The notes under the pieces are model-generated. The model saw only the letters and a list, made by a program, of their open reading frames with translations. It searched no databases and was not told the origin of the DNA. Shown piece by piece: positions 1-7,813 of a stretch of 64,000 nt of DNA; the stretch's first letter is position 1, and each line of letters starts with the position of its first letter. The stretch comes from a bacterium 1xD42-87 (GTDB taxonomy: Bacteria > Bacillota > Clostridia > Lachnospirales > Lachnospiraceae): positions 109,753 to 173,752 of the forward strand of contig RAYM01000016.1 of NCBI GenBank assembly GCA_003611805.1. Reading direction: 5' to 3'. A program made the translations under genes and the position numbers.

Positions 1-505
1 CATCCAGAATCAAAAGCTTCGCATGTTTGGCCATCGCCTTGGCGATCTCCACAAGCTGCTGTTTTCCGGTACCGATATCTTTGACCAGCACCTTGGACGA
101 TTCCGAAAGACCTACCATCTTCAGATATTTGTCAGCTTCCCCATAAGTTTCGTTCCAGTCGATCGCCGCGCTTTTTCCCCGCTCGTTCCCAAGGAACATA
201 TTCTCTCCGATGGTCATGTAAGGGATCAGCGCCAGCTCCTGATGGATGATGACGATTCCCTTCTCCTCGGAGTCCTTGATCTTACCAAACTTACACACTT
301 CACCGTTGTAGACGATGTCGCCCTCATATGTACCATAGGGATAAATGCCGCTCAGGACATTCATCAGCGTGGATTTTCCCGCGCCGTTCTCACCGACCAG
401 CGCGTGGATCTCCCCTTCCTCCACCTTCAGGTTTACATTGTCGAGCGCCTTGACACCGGGGAACGTTTTGGTAATATTTTTCATTTCCAGTAAAACTTTA
501 GCCAA
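1..505 (-). CDS. gguA: Sugar ABC transporter ATP-binding protein, N-terminal part (GguA/MglA-like)
   Basis: This is the N-terminal 168 residues of an ABC ATPase of the monosaccharide-importer type (GguA, MglA, XylG, RbsA), which powers uptake of a sugar delivered by a binding protein. Visible motifs are Walker [10 protein letters not shown] at residues 38-46, a Q-loop region with IHQELALIP, and the signature-like segment [14 protein letters not shown]. The sequence leaves the window at the Walker B aspartate (LLILD). I chose the TTG start at 505 because GGGAGGAAT lies 7-8 bases upstream; the next in-frame ATG is seven codons inside and lacks such a site. It follows the binding-protein gene chvE on the same strand, separated by about 275 bases rich in hairpins. 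The permease is expected beyond the left edge. The family is secure; the exact sugar is not. Confidence 0.9.
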   Translation of the reverse strand, partial: MAKVLLEMKNITKTFPGVKALDNVNLKVEEGEIHALVGENGAGKSTLMNVLSGIYPYGTYEGDIVYNGEVCKFGKIKDSEEKGIVIIHQELALIPYMTIGENMFLGNERGKSAAIDWNETYGEADKYLKMVGLSESSKVLVKDIGTGKQQLVEIAKAMAKHAKLLILD

Positions 506-561
506 AGTGTATTCCTCCCAACATTTTTTGTATCTGCTACCCACTTCTCTCTCTAAAATCA

Positions 562-583
562 GCAGGCGGGAAAACCCGCCTGC
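562..583 (-). terminator. GC-rich hairpin upstream of the sugar ATPase
   Basis: A perfect 9-bp stem (GCAGGCGGG / CCCGCCTGC) with a 4-base loop lies between chvE and the ATPase. On the minus strand it is followed by TGATTTT. It has the shape of an intrinsic terminator and probably lets only part of the transcripts through to the ATPase. Confidence 0.6.
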
Positions 584-623
584 CGGTTTCACTTACTACT
601 ATTCTATCATATTTCTGATATGC

Positions 624-687
624 GGAGAATGCGTTCTTTGCATTCTCTTGTCTGAGACTTAGAATTTCTTGACGAAACTCTTTCTCA
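624..687 (-). repeat. 3' hairpin repeat, copy A (after chvE)
   Basis: Read on the minus strand this unit has a stem built from TGAGA...TCTCA and AAGA...TTCT, then an 8-bp hairpin GAGAATGC...GCATTCTC. The block CTAAGTCTCA and the GAGAATG/CATTCTC arms recur in copy B after metQ at 16681-16774, where the inner stem bases differ but still pair. Both copies follow a solute-binding-protein gene. It is probably a terminator- or mRNA-stability-type repeat. Confidence 0.6.
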
Positions 688-693
688 ACCCAC

Positions 694-718
694 AGAGAAC
701 GCGCTTTCTGCGTTCTCT
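694..718 (-). repeat. Hairpin with 9-bp perfect arms
   Basis: AGAGAACGC and GCGTTCTCT form perfect arms around a 7-base loop. It sits between the chvE stop hairpin and repeat copy A, and is part of the same structured 3' region. Confidence 0.6.
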
Positions 719-720
719 CA

Positions 721-776
721 TGTGAAGCTTGAAATCACTTAGTGAGGTTCTTCCGAACTTAGTGATTTCCTTCACA
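721..776 (-). repeat. Long imperfect hairpin immediately after the chvE stop codon
   Basis: On the minus strand TGTGAAG, AAATCACT and GTTC pair with GAAC, AGTGATTT and CTTCACA in nested order, giving a long interrupted stem whose first base is a few nucleotides after the chvE stop codon. A position this close to the stop suggests protection of the binding-protein mRNA from 3' decay, or termination. Confidence 0.6.
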
Positions 777-779
777 TTG

Positions 780-1970
780 TTACTGGAGATCCGCCTCTGT
801 ATAGTAACCGGAATCGATCAGCAGCTCTTTGTAGTTGTTCGCATCTGCGAATACAGGCTCACAGAGGTAAGAAGGAATCACGCCTGTGCCGTTGTCATAT
901 GTCTCGGTATCATTTACTTCTACAGTCTCACCCTTCAGGATCTGGCCAACCATCTTAACTACCTGAGATGCCAGAGTACGGGTATCCTTGAATACGGACA
1001 TGGACTGCTTGCCGTCGATCATGTTCTTTACGTTTGCGATATCACAGTCCTGACCTGTAACAACAGGGTAATCGCCTGTGTAGTTTGCTGCCAGAGCGTT
1101 CTCAACACCGAGAGCGGTGGAGTCGTTGGAGCAGAGTGCAATGTGAAGAGTCGTACCGTCAGAGTAGTTGGAAGAAAGGATGTTCTCCATTCTTGCCTGT
1201 GCAGTCTCGGTAGCCCATGCAGGCGTACCAACGGTTGCGAAATCGATCTGTCCGGAGGGAACAACGATCTTTCCGGCGTCCATGTAAGGCTTTAACACGT
1301 CAATTGCGCCGTTGTAGAAGAATGTTGCGTTGTTGTCATCCGGGGAACCGCCGGTGATCTCCATGTTGAAGGGACCTTCCGCGTTGTCCAGATCCAGTGC
1401 GTCTACAATGTACTGACCCTGTGTCTGTCCTACTTTGTAGTTGTCGAAAGTAGCGTAGTAGGAAATCGCATCGGTGTTCTTGATCAGACGGTCATATGCG
1501 ATAACCGGAATGTTTTTGCTCTTTGCGCCTTCCAGAACGGTGGTCAGGGACTCGCCGTCGATAGAAGCGATAACCAGTACGGAGCAGCCGCCGTTGATCA
1601 TGTTCTCGATCTGGGAAACCTGAGTAGCTACGTCGTTGGAAGCGTACTGAAGGTCTACCTCATAACCTGCTGCCTCAAGCTCTGCCTGCATGTTGGAACC
1701 GTCCTGATTCCATCTCTGCAGATCCTTTGTGGGCATTGCCACACCAACCTTATTGCCGCTGGGCGCTGCTGCGTCCGCTGCGGGAGCCTCTGCCTCTGCG
1801 TCCGCTGCCGGAGCCTCTGCCTCAGCCTCAGCCTCAGCCTCTGCTGCAGGAGCCTCCGTCTCTGCTGCGGGCTCTGTAGCTGCCGGAGCTGCGTCGCCTC
1901 CGCCACAGCCAACCAGTGTAGCTGCAACCATTGAAGTCGCAAGTACCATGCCTAATACTTTTCTTTTCAT
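780..1970 (-). CDS. chvE: Sugar-binding lipoprotein of an ABC importer (ChvE/XylF-like)
   Basis: This 396-residue lipoprotein is the extracellular sugar receptor of an ABC importer, probably the one whose ATPase begins at 505. The signal peptide ends in the lipobox LVGC (19-22). Residues about 27-70 are a low-complexity Ala/Glu/Asp/Pro linker that tethers the domain to the membrane. From about residue 73 the type 1 periplasmic-binding fold follows, with VGVAMPTKDLQRWNQDG at its start and RLIKNTDAISYYATFDN, typical of the ChvE/XylF group. The ATG at 1970 has GGGAGGAAAA upstream. Its promoter has a recognisable TATATT but a poor -35, as expected for an activator-dependent gene; the YesN-like regulator at 3507-5105 is the obvious candidate. 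The sugar specificity cannot be read from the sequence. Confidence 0.93.
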   Translation of the reverse strand: MKRKVLGMVLATSMVAATLVGCGGGDAAPAATEPAAETEAPAAEAEAEAEAEAPAADAEAEAPAADAAAPSGNKVGVAMPTKDLQRWNQDGSNMQAELEAAGYEVDLQYASNDVATQVSQIENMINGGCSVLVIASIDGESLTTVLEGAKSKNIPVIAYDRLIKNTDAISYYATFDNYKVGQTQGQYIVDALDLDNAEGPFNMEITGGSPDDNNATFFYNGAIDVLKPYMDAGKIVVPSGQIDFATVGTPAWATETAQARMENILSSNYSDGTTLHIALCSNDSTALGVENALAANYTGDYPVVTGQDCDIANVKNMIDGKQSMSVFKDTRTLASQVVKMVGQILKGETVEVNDTETYDNGTGVIPSYLCEPVFADANNYKELLIDSGYYTEADLQ

Positions 1971-2111
1971 GTCTTAGTTTTCCTCCCTTTTTAAATGATA
2001 AATATTTTGCGAATTTCTTTCGCACTTCCAATATACCACAAAGAAAATAGGAATAATTTATGACATTCTGTACATTTTCACCATATCGGAATTTTATGTG
2101 CAAATTGTACT

Positions 2112-2154
2112 AGCATTTTTTTGCCCCTCCCAATCTTTTTCGCAAAAAAATGCT
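2112..2154 (-). repeat. 13-bp perfect inverted repeat between two binding-protein genes
   Basis: AGCATTTTTTTGC and GCAAAAAAATGCT are perfect 13-base arms around a 17-base spacer. The repeat lies after the binding-protein gene ending at 2204 and upstream of chvE. The AT-rich arms fit a terminator for the upstream gene. A regulator site for the chvE promoter is an alternative. Confidence 0.6.
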
Positions 2155-2203
2155 ATTTCTTTGTCCCATCCAGTCAACAACATGGACTGTACAGGCGCAC
2201 ACG

Positions 2204-3259
2204 CTACTCCGGCATCTGCCCCGGCACATTCAGATACACATCCTCTTTCAGGTGGAAGCCGCTGCCTATAATGACTTCATCGATATTGTCCCTGTTCACA
2301 CTGATCGGCTCCAGCCCGATATAGGGCACTCTGTACGAACCGCTGTCAATCAGCGTCACATCGTCCCCCGCAATCTCTTCACCTTTCGCGAGCGCTACCG
2401 CTTCCTCCGCCGCCCGGGTGGCGAGGCGCTCCACCGGCTTGTAGACCGTCATAACCTGCGTGCCCTCAACAATCCGCTGACATGCCGCCAGGTCCGCGTC
2501 CTGTCCCACCACCAGCATATTCCCAGCCTGTCTGGTCTCCGCAAGCGCGCGTACGGCCTGAGTTGCCAGATCGTCATTGCCGCACATGATGGCGTCCGCC
2601 TGGGCAACCTTTAACGGATTGGCATAGATATAGGCTGCTGCCTCCTCCGCCCGCCAGTTATCCGCATGGATGGAATCCAGAATGCCCACATGATGCTTGT
2701 TCATCACCCGCCTGAACGCCCCCTCCACAAGCGGCACGTTATTGTCCGTGGGAGAGCCGCCGATCATAATCACATTGCCCTCGTCAAGCCCCTCCGCCAG
2801 AAGCGCCCTCGCCATCATCTCCCCCACCATCTCATTGTCGAAGGAAATATACAGGTCCACATCTGCGTCGTCGATCAGCCTGTCGTAGGAAACCACCCTG
2901 ATTCCCGCCTCCTTCGCCTTCCTCACCGATTCCCGCAGGGATGCCGGATCAATTGCAATAATGACGATCACATCCATTCCCTTCTGAATAAAGTAGTCAA
3001 TCTGTTTTTTCTGCTCCTCCACCACGCCGTTGGCGTTCTGCACATTGACCTCCGCCCCCATCTCTTTTGCCACCGAGACAAAGATGTCCCGGTCCCGCTG
3101 CCATCTCTCTATGACAAAAGAGTCGAAGCTCATGCCGATCTGGATTTTTTCTTCCTCCCCGGCGTCGTCCTCCCTGCTGCTTTCCGCCTTCCCGCAGCCG
3201 CAAAGCGTAAGAACCACAATAAGTGCCGCGGCAAAACATACAAATTGTTTTTTCTCCAT
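2204..3259 (-). CDS. Second sugar-binding lipoprotein (XylF/RbsB-like)
   Basis: This 351-residue protein has a signal peptide with lipobox LCGC (19-22) and a short acidic linker. The type 1 periplasmic-binding domain follows: IGMSFDSFVIERWQRD at the start, then IIAIDPASLRESV, VVSYDRLIDDADVDLYISFDN and GGSPTDNNVPLVEGA. It is clearly related to chvE but lacks the long Ala/Glu linker. It lies directly downstream of the two-component genes and of a 51-residue protein with only three bases between them, so it may act as a sensor-associated receptor for the kinase or as an alternative receptor for the transporter. The family assignment is firm; the division of labour between the three binding proteins of the locus is inference. 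Confidence 0.9.
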   Translation of the reverse strand: MEKKQFVCFAAALIVVLTLCGCGKAESSREDDAGEEEKIQIGMSFDSFVIERWQRDRDIFVSVAKEMGAEVNVQNANGVVEEQKKQIDYFIQKGMDVIVIIAIDPASLRESVRKAKEAGIRVVSYDRLIDDADVDLYISFDNEMVGEMMARALLAEGLDEGNVIMIGGSPTDNNVPLVEGAFRRVMNKHHVGILDSIHADNWRAEEAAAYIYANPLKVAQADAIMCGNDDLATQAVRALAETRQAGNMLVVGQDADLAACQRIVEGTQVMTVYKPVERLATRAAEEAVALAKGEEIAGDDVTLIDSGSYRVPYIGLEPISVNRDNIDEVIIGSGFHLKEDVYLNVPGQMPE

Positions 3260-3262
3260 ATG

Positions 3263-3418
3263 TTAATCTTCCAATGTCTTTTGCAGATTCTCCGCAATTT
3301 TTGTCAGTTTTTCATCCTTCTTTTCGCTTTCCTTCTCCTCTATTGCATCTTTCAGCGCATCCAGCAAAAGTCTTACAAAACCATTAAACTGTTTGTCTGT
3401 CATTCCCATATCCACCAT
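3263..3418 (-). CDS. Small conserved protein, 51 aa, MGMTDxQ type
   Basis: This 51-residue, highly charged protein begins MVDMGMTDKQFNGFVRL and is otherwise predicted to be helical (long runs of Glu and Lys, no cysteine, no signal). The ATG at 3418 is preceded by AAAGGAGAA at good spacing. The stop lies three bases before the next gene's start, so it is part of the operon. A second protein in this window (8877-9050) shares the MGMTD(K/N)Q(F/W) N-terminus and helical tail, and a third degenerate C-terminus lies at 7708-7797. I do not recognise a function. Similar length, shared start and operon position support a real gene. Confidence 0.75.
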   Translation of the reverse strand: MVDMGMTDKQFNGFVRLLLDALKDAIEEKESEKKDEKLTKIAENLQKTLED

Positions 3419-3506
3419 TCATTCTCCTTTCCGATTGTTTTCTAAATGAAACCTTGTCATCCTCTATTATATAATATATCGCTAAATGAATCCACCCCGA
3501 CCATGA

Positions 3507-5105
3507 TCAAAGCTGTTTATATTCCGTCGGCGTTACGCCCACATTCTTCTTAAAGGAACGGCTGAAATAGTTGGGATCTGCGTACCCTACCATGGAGCAG
3601 ATCTCCTTCATGGAATACTCCGTGGTTGTGAGCAGCTCCTTCGCCCTGTCCATGCGGATCTTGGTCAGATACTCCACAAAGCCCTCGCCCACATCCTCCT
3701 TAAATATCTTGCTGAAATAGTAAGGGCTGATATTGACCGCCTGGGACACCTCGTCCAGAGAAATATCTTTGCTGTAGTTATTCTGAATATAAGCCTTCGC
3801 CGCCTCCACCGCTCCCAGAGACTTCTCAGACGCCTTCGTGCTGACGTTCCTGCTCGCCGTCTCCATCTTTTCCATAAACCATTCCTTTATGGATGTAATA
3901 TCATCCTTTTCCATCACCGTCGGCAGATAGTCCGCCCGATCCCGGAACTCATAGGTCATACCGCCGGAATTATAGGCAATATACTCCGCATAAAGAACAA
4001 ACTCCAACACTTTCAGCCGGATATTCATCAGATAATCGCCATGCATCTGTGCAATCCGGTCAAAATACGTTTCCGCCGTTGCCACGGCATGCTCCGCATC
4101 CCCGCCTTTGACCTCCGCGAAAAGCTTCTTCTCCAGATCGACGGGATAGGTTTCCTCATGGGCGCAGCCGATCGGCAGGTCGTCCACATGCGCCACGCTG
4201 CCGTTTGTCATAATCAGGGCGTTTATAGCTTCCTTGTAAGCCACCCTCGCCTCCTCCAGCGGCGCAATGGCGCTGATGCCGATGCGGAAACTGATCTGCG
4301 TCCGCCTTTTCAGTTCCCGGACAAGCTCCCTCGATTTCTCAATAAGGGCAATCCTCTCCTCATAGGACATCTGCGTTTCCTCGCAGGGCACCAGCCCCGG
4401 CAGTTTATTCGCCATGGACATCCCCAGAATCATCCCGGGATAAGCCTCCTTCAAATACTCCCGGAGCAGGTCGCCGTACTGCTGCATTTTCACGCTGCTG
4501 CCCACCGCGTTGGTCATATGGTTCCCCTCCTGTGTGTCCCCACAGACCACCGCCAGAAGATAGGCATAATTCTGGTCAATTCCCAGAAGCTGCTTGTAGT
4601 TCTCGATGTCCTCCGTAAAATACTCCTGAAATAGCAGATTATAGAGAAGCCCGCTCTCTATGATGGGCATCACGGTTTCCAACTTCTCCCGGATCATCAG
4701 GTCGTTGCTCCGTTTGCTGCGCTCCCTGTCAATCTGCTCCATCGCCTTCCCCAGCGCCGCAATGATCCGCGTCTTTTCCATGGGCTTCGTAATGTACTCC
4801 AGAACGCCGAGCTTAATCGCCTCCTTCGCGTAATCGAACTTGTCGTAGGCGCTCATCACAATAAAGACCACGTTTGTGTTCGTCTCCCGAATTTCCCGCA
4901 TCGCCTCAATACCGTTGATACCCGGCATCTGGATATCCATGATCGCAATATCCGGGCGGAAATTTTCCGCCAGCTCGATCACGCTTCTGCCCGTCTTCGC
5001 GAACTCAATCGTACACTGGTCGCCAAACTCCTTCTCTATGATGAATTTCAGGGAATCGATCACAATCCCCTCATCGTCCGCCAGCATAATCTTATAGTGG
5101 CTCAT
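3507..5105 (-). CDS. yesN: YesN-like response regulator, AraC family
   Basis: This 532-residue regulator carries an N-terminal receiver domain (about 1-120; acidic pair D10-D11, phosphoacceptor D57 in MDIQMPG, lysine in ITKPMEK). A long middle region of unassigned fold follows, then a C-terminal AraC double helix-turn-helix (about 430-532, ending in the typical DPNYFSRSFKKNVGVTPTEY). It is expected to be phosphorylated by the adjacent kinase and to activate sugar-uptake genes such as chvE. It lies 62 bases downstream of the kinase gene. The pair matches the YesM/YesN class common in Firmicutes carbohydrate loci. Assignment is confident; the targets are inferred. Confidence 0.93.
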   Translation of the reverse strand: MSHYKIMLADDEGIVIDSLKFIIEKEFGDQCTIEFAKTGRSVIELAENFRPDIAIMDIQMPGINGIEAMREIRETNTNVVFIVMSAYDKFDYAKEAIKLGVLEYITKPMEKTRIIAALGKAMEQIDRERSKRSNDLMIREKLETVMPIIESGLLYNLLFQEYFTEDIENYKQLLGIDQNYAYLLAVVCGDTQEGNHMTNAVGSSVKMQQYGDLLREYLKEAYPGMILGMSMANKLPGLVPCEETQMSYEERIALIEKSRELVRELKRRTQISFRIGISAIAPLEEARVAYKEAINALIMTNGSVAHVDDLPIGCAHEETYPVDLEKKLFAEVKGGDAEHAVATAETYFDRIAQMHGDYLMNIRLKVLEFVLYAEYIAYNSGGMTYEFRDRADYLPTVMEKDDITSIKEWFMEKMETASRNVSTKASEKSLGAVEAAKAYIQNNYSKDISLDEVSQAVNISPYYFSKIFKEDVGEGFVEYLTKIRMDRAKELLTTTEYSMKEICSMVGYADPNYFSRSFKKNVGVTPTEYKQL

Positions 5106-5167
5106 CTTGTTTCATCCTTTCCTTTTCCCGGGGCATTCCTGCACGCCCCGCCGCAGACCCCGCGCCG

Positions 5168-6631
5168 TTACAGGTAAATGCACACTTCCGTCCCCATGCC
5201 TTCCCCGTCGCTCTTCACCGTCATCACGTTTTCATTTCCCGTAAAAAGCCGCATACGGGAAATCACGTTGTCCATGCCGACGCCGTTTCCGCCCGACGCC
5301 ATATCCTCATCCCTGTAAGTGCCGCTCAGCACCTTTTCAATGATCTCCGCGCTCATGCCGACACCGTTGTCCTTCACGCTGATGCAGACCTGCCCATCCT
5401 CCCCGTAGAGGGAAAGCCGGATCACGCCCCGGTCTCCCATCTCACGTATGCCGTGGTTGACACAGTTTTCCACAATGGGCTGCAAAATCATGCCGGGCAT
5501 TTCCGTGTGCAGGAGGGACTCGTCGATATGCTTTTCGTAATGAATGTCCCCGGCGAACCGCACGTTCAGAATGTAGATGTAGGAATCCACCATCTCCACC
5601 TCGTCTGCAACTGTCACCGTCTCCTCGCTTTTCTTCATATTATATCTGTAAAACTGCGCCACCTTCTGGATATAGTCGTAGGTCCTGTCCGCCCCTTCCA
5701 TCATGGCAAGCTGCGCGCCCGCATTTAACGTGTTAAACAGAAAATGCGGATTGATCTGTGCCTGCAGGTACTTTAGCCTCGCGTCCTTCAAATGACCTTC
5801 CATCAGAAGTTCCCGCTCCTTCAGTGCACGCTCCGCCTCCATGCTCTCCCTGATGCGCTCAATATACCTGCCGATACTGACCACCATGGAATTGAAGGCG
5901 CCCGTCACCACACCCACCTCGTCCTGCGACTCCACCGGCAGAAGCTCGATCTCAAAATTCCCCTTCGCCACCTCGTCCGCCTGCCCTGCAAGCTTCTTCA
6001 AAGGGCGTATCAGCGCGCCCACAAAGCTGATGATAATGCAGACATTACTGAACATCACGAGAACAATGGCAACGACGGACACGATCTCAAAGAGACGGAA
6101 CCGTTTCTGCAATTCACTGTAACGCTCGGAGTTGCTGCGGAACTGCTCCATGTTCAGATTGGAAATATACGTGCAGATATAATCGTACATTCTGGTGGCG
6201 TTCTCATAGTGAAAACGGTATTTTTCCACATTTCTTCCGCGCTTTGCCTCGATGGTCTGTGCCACTTCCGCAAGGTACCCTTCCGTCATATGCCTGATGT
6301 TGCGCTCCATCCGGTCAAAAGAACGGCCGGTCACCTCCTCGTTCAGATCCGCCGCCATATTCCTGCAAAGCGACTCACTCCGATAATAGTTTTCCAGGGA
6401 ATCGCTGGTCTTCACATTCAGATAATCCGTCATGTTGCTCTGCAAGGCGTTTACCGCGTCAGAAAACTGATTCAGGTGGCGGTTGTCCTGATATACCATA
6501 TCCAACCTGCCGGACATGCTGTTGATGCCGATAATCAGGAAAATATTTACCATCACGACGAGGATGTTCGTCACAATGTAAATACTGCTGATCTTAAACT
6601 GCAGGGAGAAGTTGCGCATCTTATTTGTCAT
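5168..6631 (-). CDS. yesM: YesM-like sensor histidine kinase
   Basis: This membrane histidine kinase of 487 residues has a first membrane segment at about 16-38, an extracytoplasmic helical domain to about 178, a second membrane segment at about 180-208, a HAMP region, then the His_kinase domain with the phosphoacceptor in QINPHFLFNTLNA (His near residue 296). A HATPase domain follows with VENCVNHGI and DNGVGM. I start it at ATG 6631 rather than at the upstream 6667 start, because GGAGAGGAG lies just ahead of 6631. It overlaps the end of the preceding binding-protein gene by 11 bases, implying coupled translation. Its partner is the regulator at 3507-5105. Confidence 0.93.
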   Translation of the reverse strand: MTNKMRNFSLQFKISSIYIVTNILVVMVNIFLIIGINSMSGRLDMVYQDNRHLNQFSDAVNALQSNMTDYLNVKTSDSLENYYRSESLCRNMAADLNEEVTGRSFDRMERNIRHMTEGYLAEVAQTIEAKRGRNVEKYRFHYENATRMYDYICTYISNLNMEQFRSNSERYSELQKRFRLFEIVSVVAIVLVMFSNVCIIISFVGALIRPLKKLAGQADEVAKGNFEIELLPVESQDEVGVVTGAFNSMVVSIGRYIERIRESMEAERALKERELLMEGHLKDARLKYLQAQINPHFLFNTLNAGAQLAMMEGADRTYDYIQKVAQFYRYNMKKSEETVTVADEVEMVDSYIYILNVRFAGDIHYEKHIDESLLHTEMPGMILQPIVENCVNHGIREMGDRGVIRLSLYGEDGQVCISVKDNGVGMSAEIIEKVLSGTYRDEDMASGGNGVGMDNVISRMRLFTGNENVMTVKSDGEGMGTEVCIYL

Positions 6632-7739
6632 ATGCCGGCTCCTCTCCCCGCAGATACTCGTCCACATTCTCTTTGGTAATCAGACTGATATCCGCCGTAA
6701 AATACTGGCTGGTGTACCCCAGATCGTGGTACTCCTGCAGAGCGTCAATACAGAATGCCCCCATCTGCGCCGTGTCGATATCCACGGTAGCATATATGAC
6801 ACTTCTGTCAATGGCATTGAGAATCGTGTCGGAAACATAATGACCGAGAATGCTGACCGTGCCCACCTTATTATAATCCACCACCGCCTGATATGCGCAG
6901 GTGGTGTTAAGCTCGTTCAGGCAGATCAGGATATCCGGAATTTCTTCGCCCATAAAAATATCGCGGACAGACTCCTCCACCGAAAAGGCGTTTGTGTCAT
7001 CCACCGACTGCAGGGAAAGCTCCACAGCCATCTCCCCCCGCTCCTGTTCGATTGTCTCCTGAATTCCGGAATAGAGGATATTCTGGTCCAGACTGTTCGC
7101 GTAGGAATTGACCAGAAGTGTTACCCGGACCGGGCGGTCCGCGGAACCGCTCATCCGCTCCCTCATAATCTTGAGCGCCTGTCTGCCGTACTCCCTGCCA
7201 AGATTGTAGCTGCCCACACCCACAAAGCTGCAGCGCGCGCTCTGGGTATTATCCCCGTAAAGCGTCACCACGGGAATCCCCACCATGTCCGCCCGGTCGA
7301 TTAACGCCGTCATTTCCTCCTCTTCGCTGGCTGTCACGATGATACCATCCACGCCGGCAGCGATCGCAATCTCCATCTGTTCTTCGACGCTGTAGTCCTG
7401 AAAGCGGTCGTTTCCCAGCCAGTCCACGTAGACGTTTTCCTGAAGCGCCCGCTCGTAAGCGCCCTGATACACAGACTGCCAGAAAACGGATTTCCCCTCC
7501 CGCGTAATCATCATGTAATATCTGTCGTAAGTCTCTCCCGCCGTCTCCTCCTGAAAACTCCCCTTATAAAACCACAGGATATAGCCCGCCATCAGCACCG
7601 TAAACAGGATGCTGACCGCCGTCAGAAAGACAGGCAGAAACATAAGCCCCGAAAATTTTCTTTCCGGGGCTTCTGTCCTAACATGTAATTGTTGTTCTTT
7701 CTTATTCTTAATTGTCTTCGATGCCTTTCTGTGTGTCAT
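6621..7739 (-). CDS. Membrane-anchored sugar-binding protein coupled to the kinase
   Basis: The protein has up to 372 residues. A Lys-rich N-terminus is followed by one membrane segment (about 33-56, beginning MFLPVFLTAV) and an extracytoplasmic type 1 periplasmic-binding domain (from about residue 70; YQGAYERALQ, GVDGIIVTASEEEEM, GIPVVTLYGD). There is no lipobox, so it is tethered by the helix. Its position, 11 bases overlapping the kinase start, suggests it presents a bound sugar to the kinase. The start is uncertain. ATG 7739 has only a distant GGAAAA, and an 11-bp stem (7644-7672) lies inside the reading frame just before an alternative ATG at 7643. Confidence 0.85.
   Translation of the reverse strand: MTHRKASKTIKNKKEQQLHVRTEAPERKFSGLMFLPVFLTAVSILFTVLMAGYILWFYKGSFQEETAGETYDRYYMMITREGKSVFWQSVYQGAYERALQENVYVDWLGNDRFQDYSVEEQMEIAIAAGVDGIIVTASEEEEMTALIDRADMVGIPVVTLYGDNTQSARCSFVGVGSYNLGREYGRQALKIMRERMSGSADRPVRVTLLVNSYANSLDQNILYSGIQETIEQERGEMAVELSLQSVDDTNAFSVEESVRDIFMGEEIPDILICLNELNTTCAYQAVVDYNKVGTVSILGHYVSDTILNAIDRSVIYATVDIDTAQMGAFCIDALQEYHDLGYTSQYFTADISLITKENVDEYLRGEEPAYDK
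7644..7672 (-). repeat. Hairpin near the start of the membrane-anchored binding protein
   Basis: AAGCCCC-GAAA pairs with TTTC-C-GGGGCTT around a short loop, giving an 11-bp stem with one bulge. It lies within codons of the 6621-7739 frame, or just upstream of it if the ATG at 7643 is used. There is no U-run after it on the minus strand, so it may limit read-through or shape initiation. Confidence 0.5.
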
Positions 7740-7797
7740 CTATCAATTTTTCCGTCATCTGTGAAGCCTTATCGTACTCTTTATTCTTCAAAGCTTC
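7708..7797 (-). pseudogene. C-terminal fragment resembling the small MGMTDxQ proteins
   Basis: An open stretch reads EALKNKEYDKASQMTEKL and ends at a stop at 7708, with a stop just before it. It resembles the tail of the 57-aa protein at 8877-9050 (EEALKKIEKVKSRINKGLQD). It lies between the DHH phosphoesterase and the binding-protein gene, whose start it overlaps out of frame. It may be a decayed third copy, or a 27-residue coupling peptide starting at TTG 7791 (AGGAAGC upstream). Confidence 0.35.
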
Positions 7798-7813
7798 CTA
7801 AAGGACTTTCAAA

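Noticed and set aside
1740..1880. Possible tandem DNA repeat in chvE
   Set aside because: It encodes a low-complexity Ala/Glu/Asp lipoprotein linker, common in lipoproteins; no array structure outside the gene.
1729..1977. Alanine/serine-rich plus-strand frame resembling a repeat protein
   Set aside because: Complement of the Ala/Glu linker of chvE; the repeat pattern is a by-product of the linker codons.
5792..6679. Plus-strand open frame of 295 codons rich in His and Arg
   Set aside because: Antisense shadow of the YesM-like kinase, which has clear catalytic motifs.
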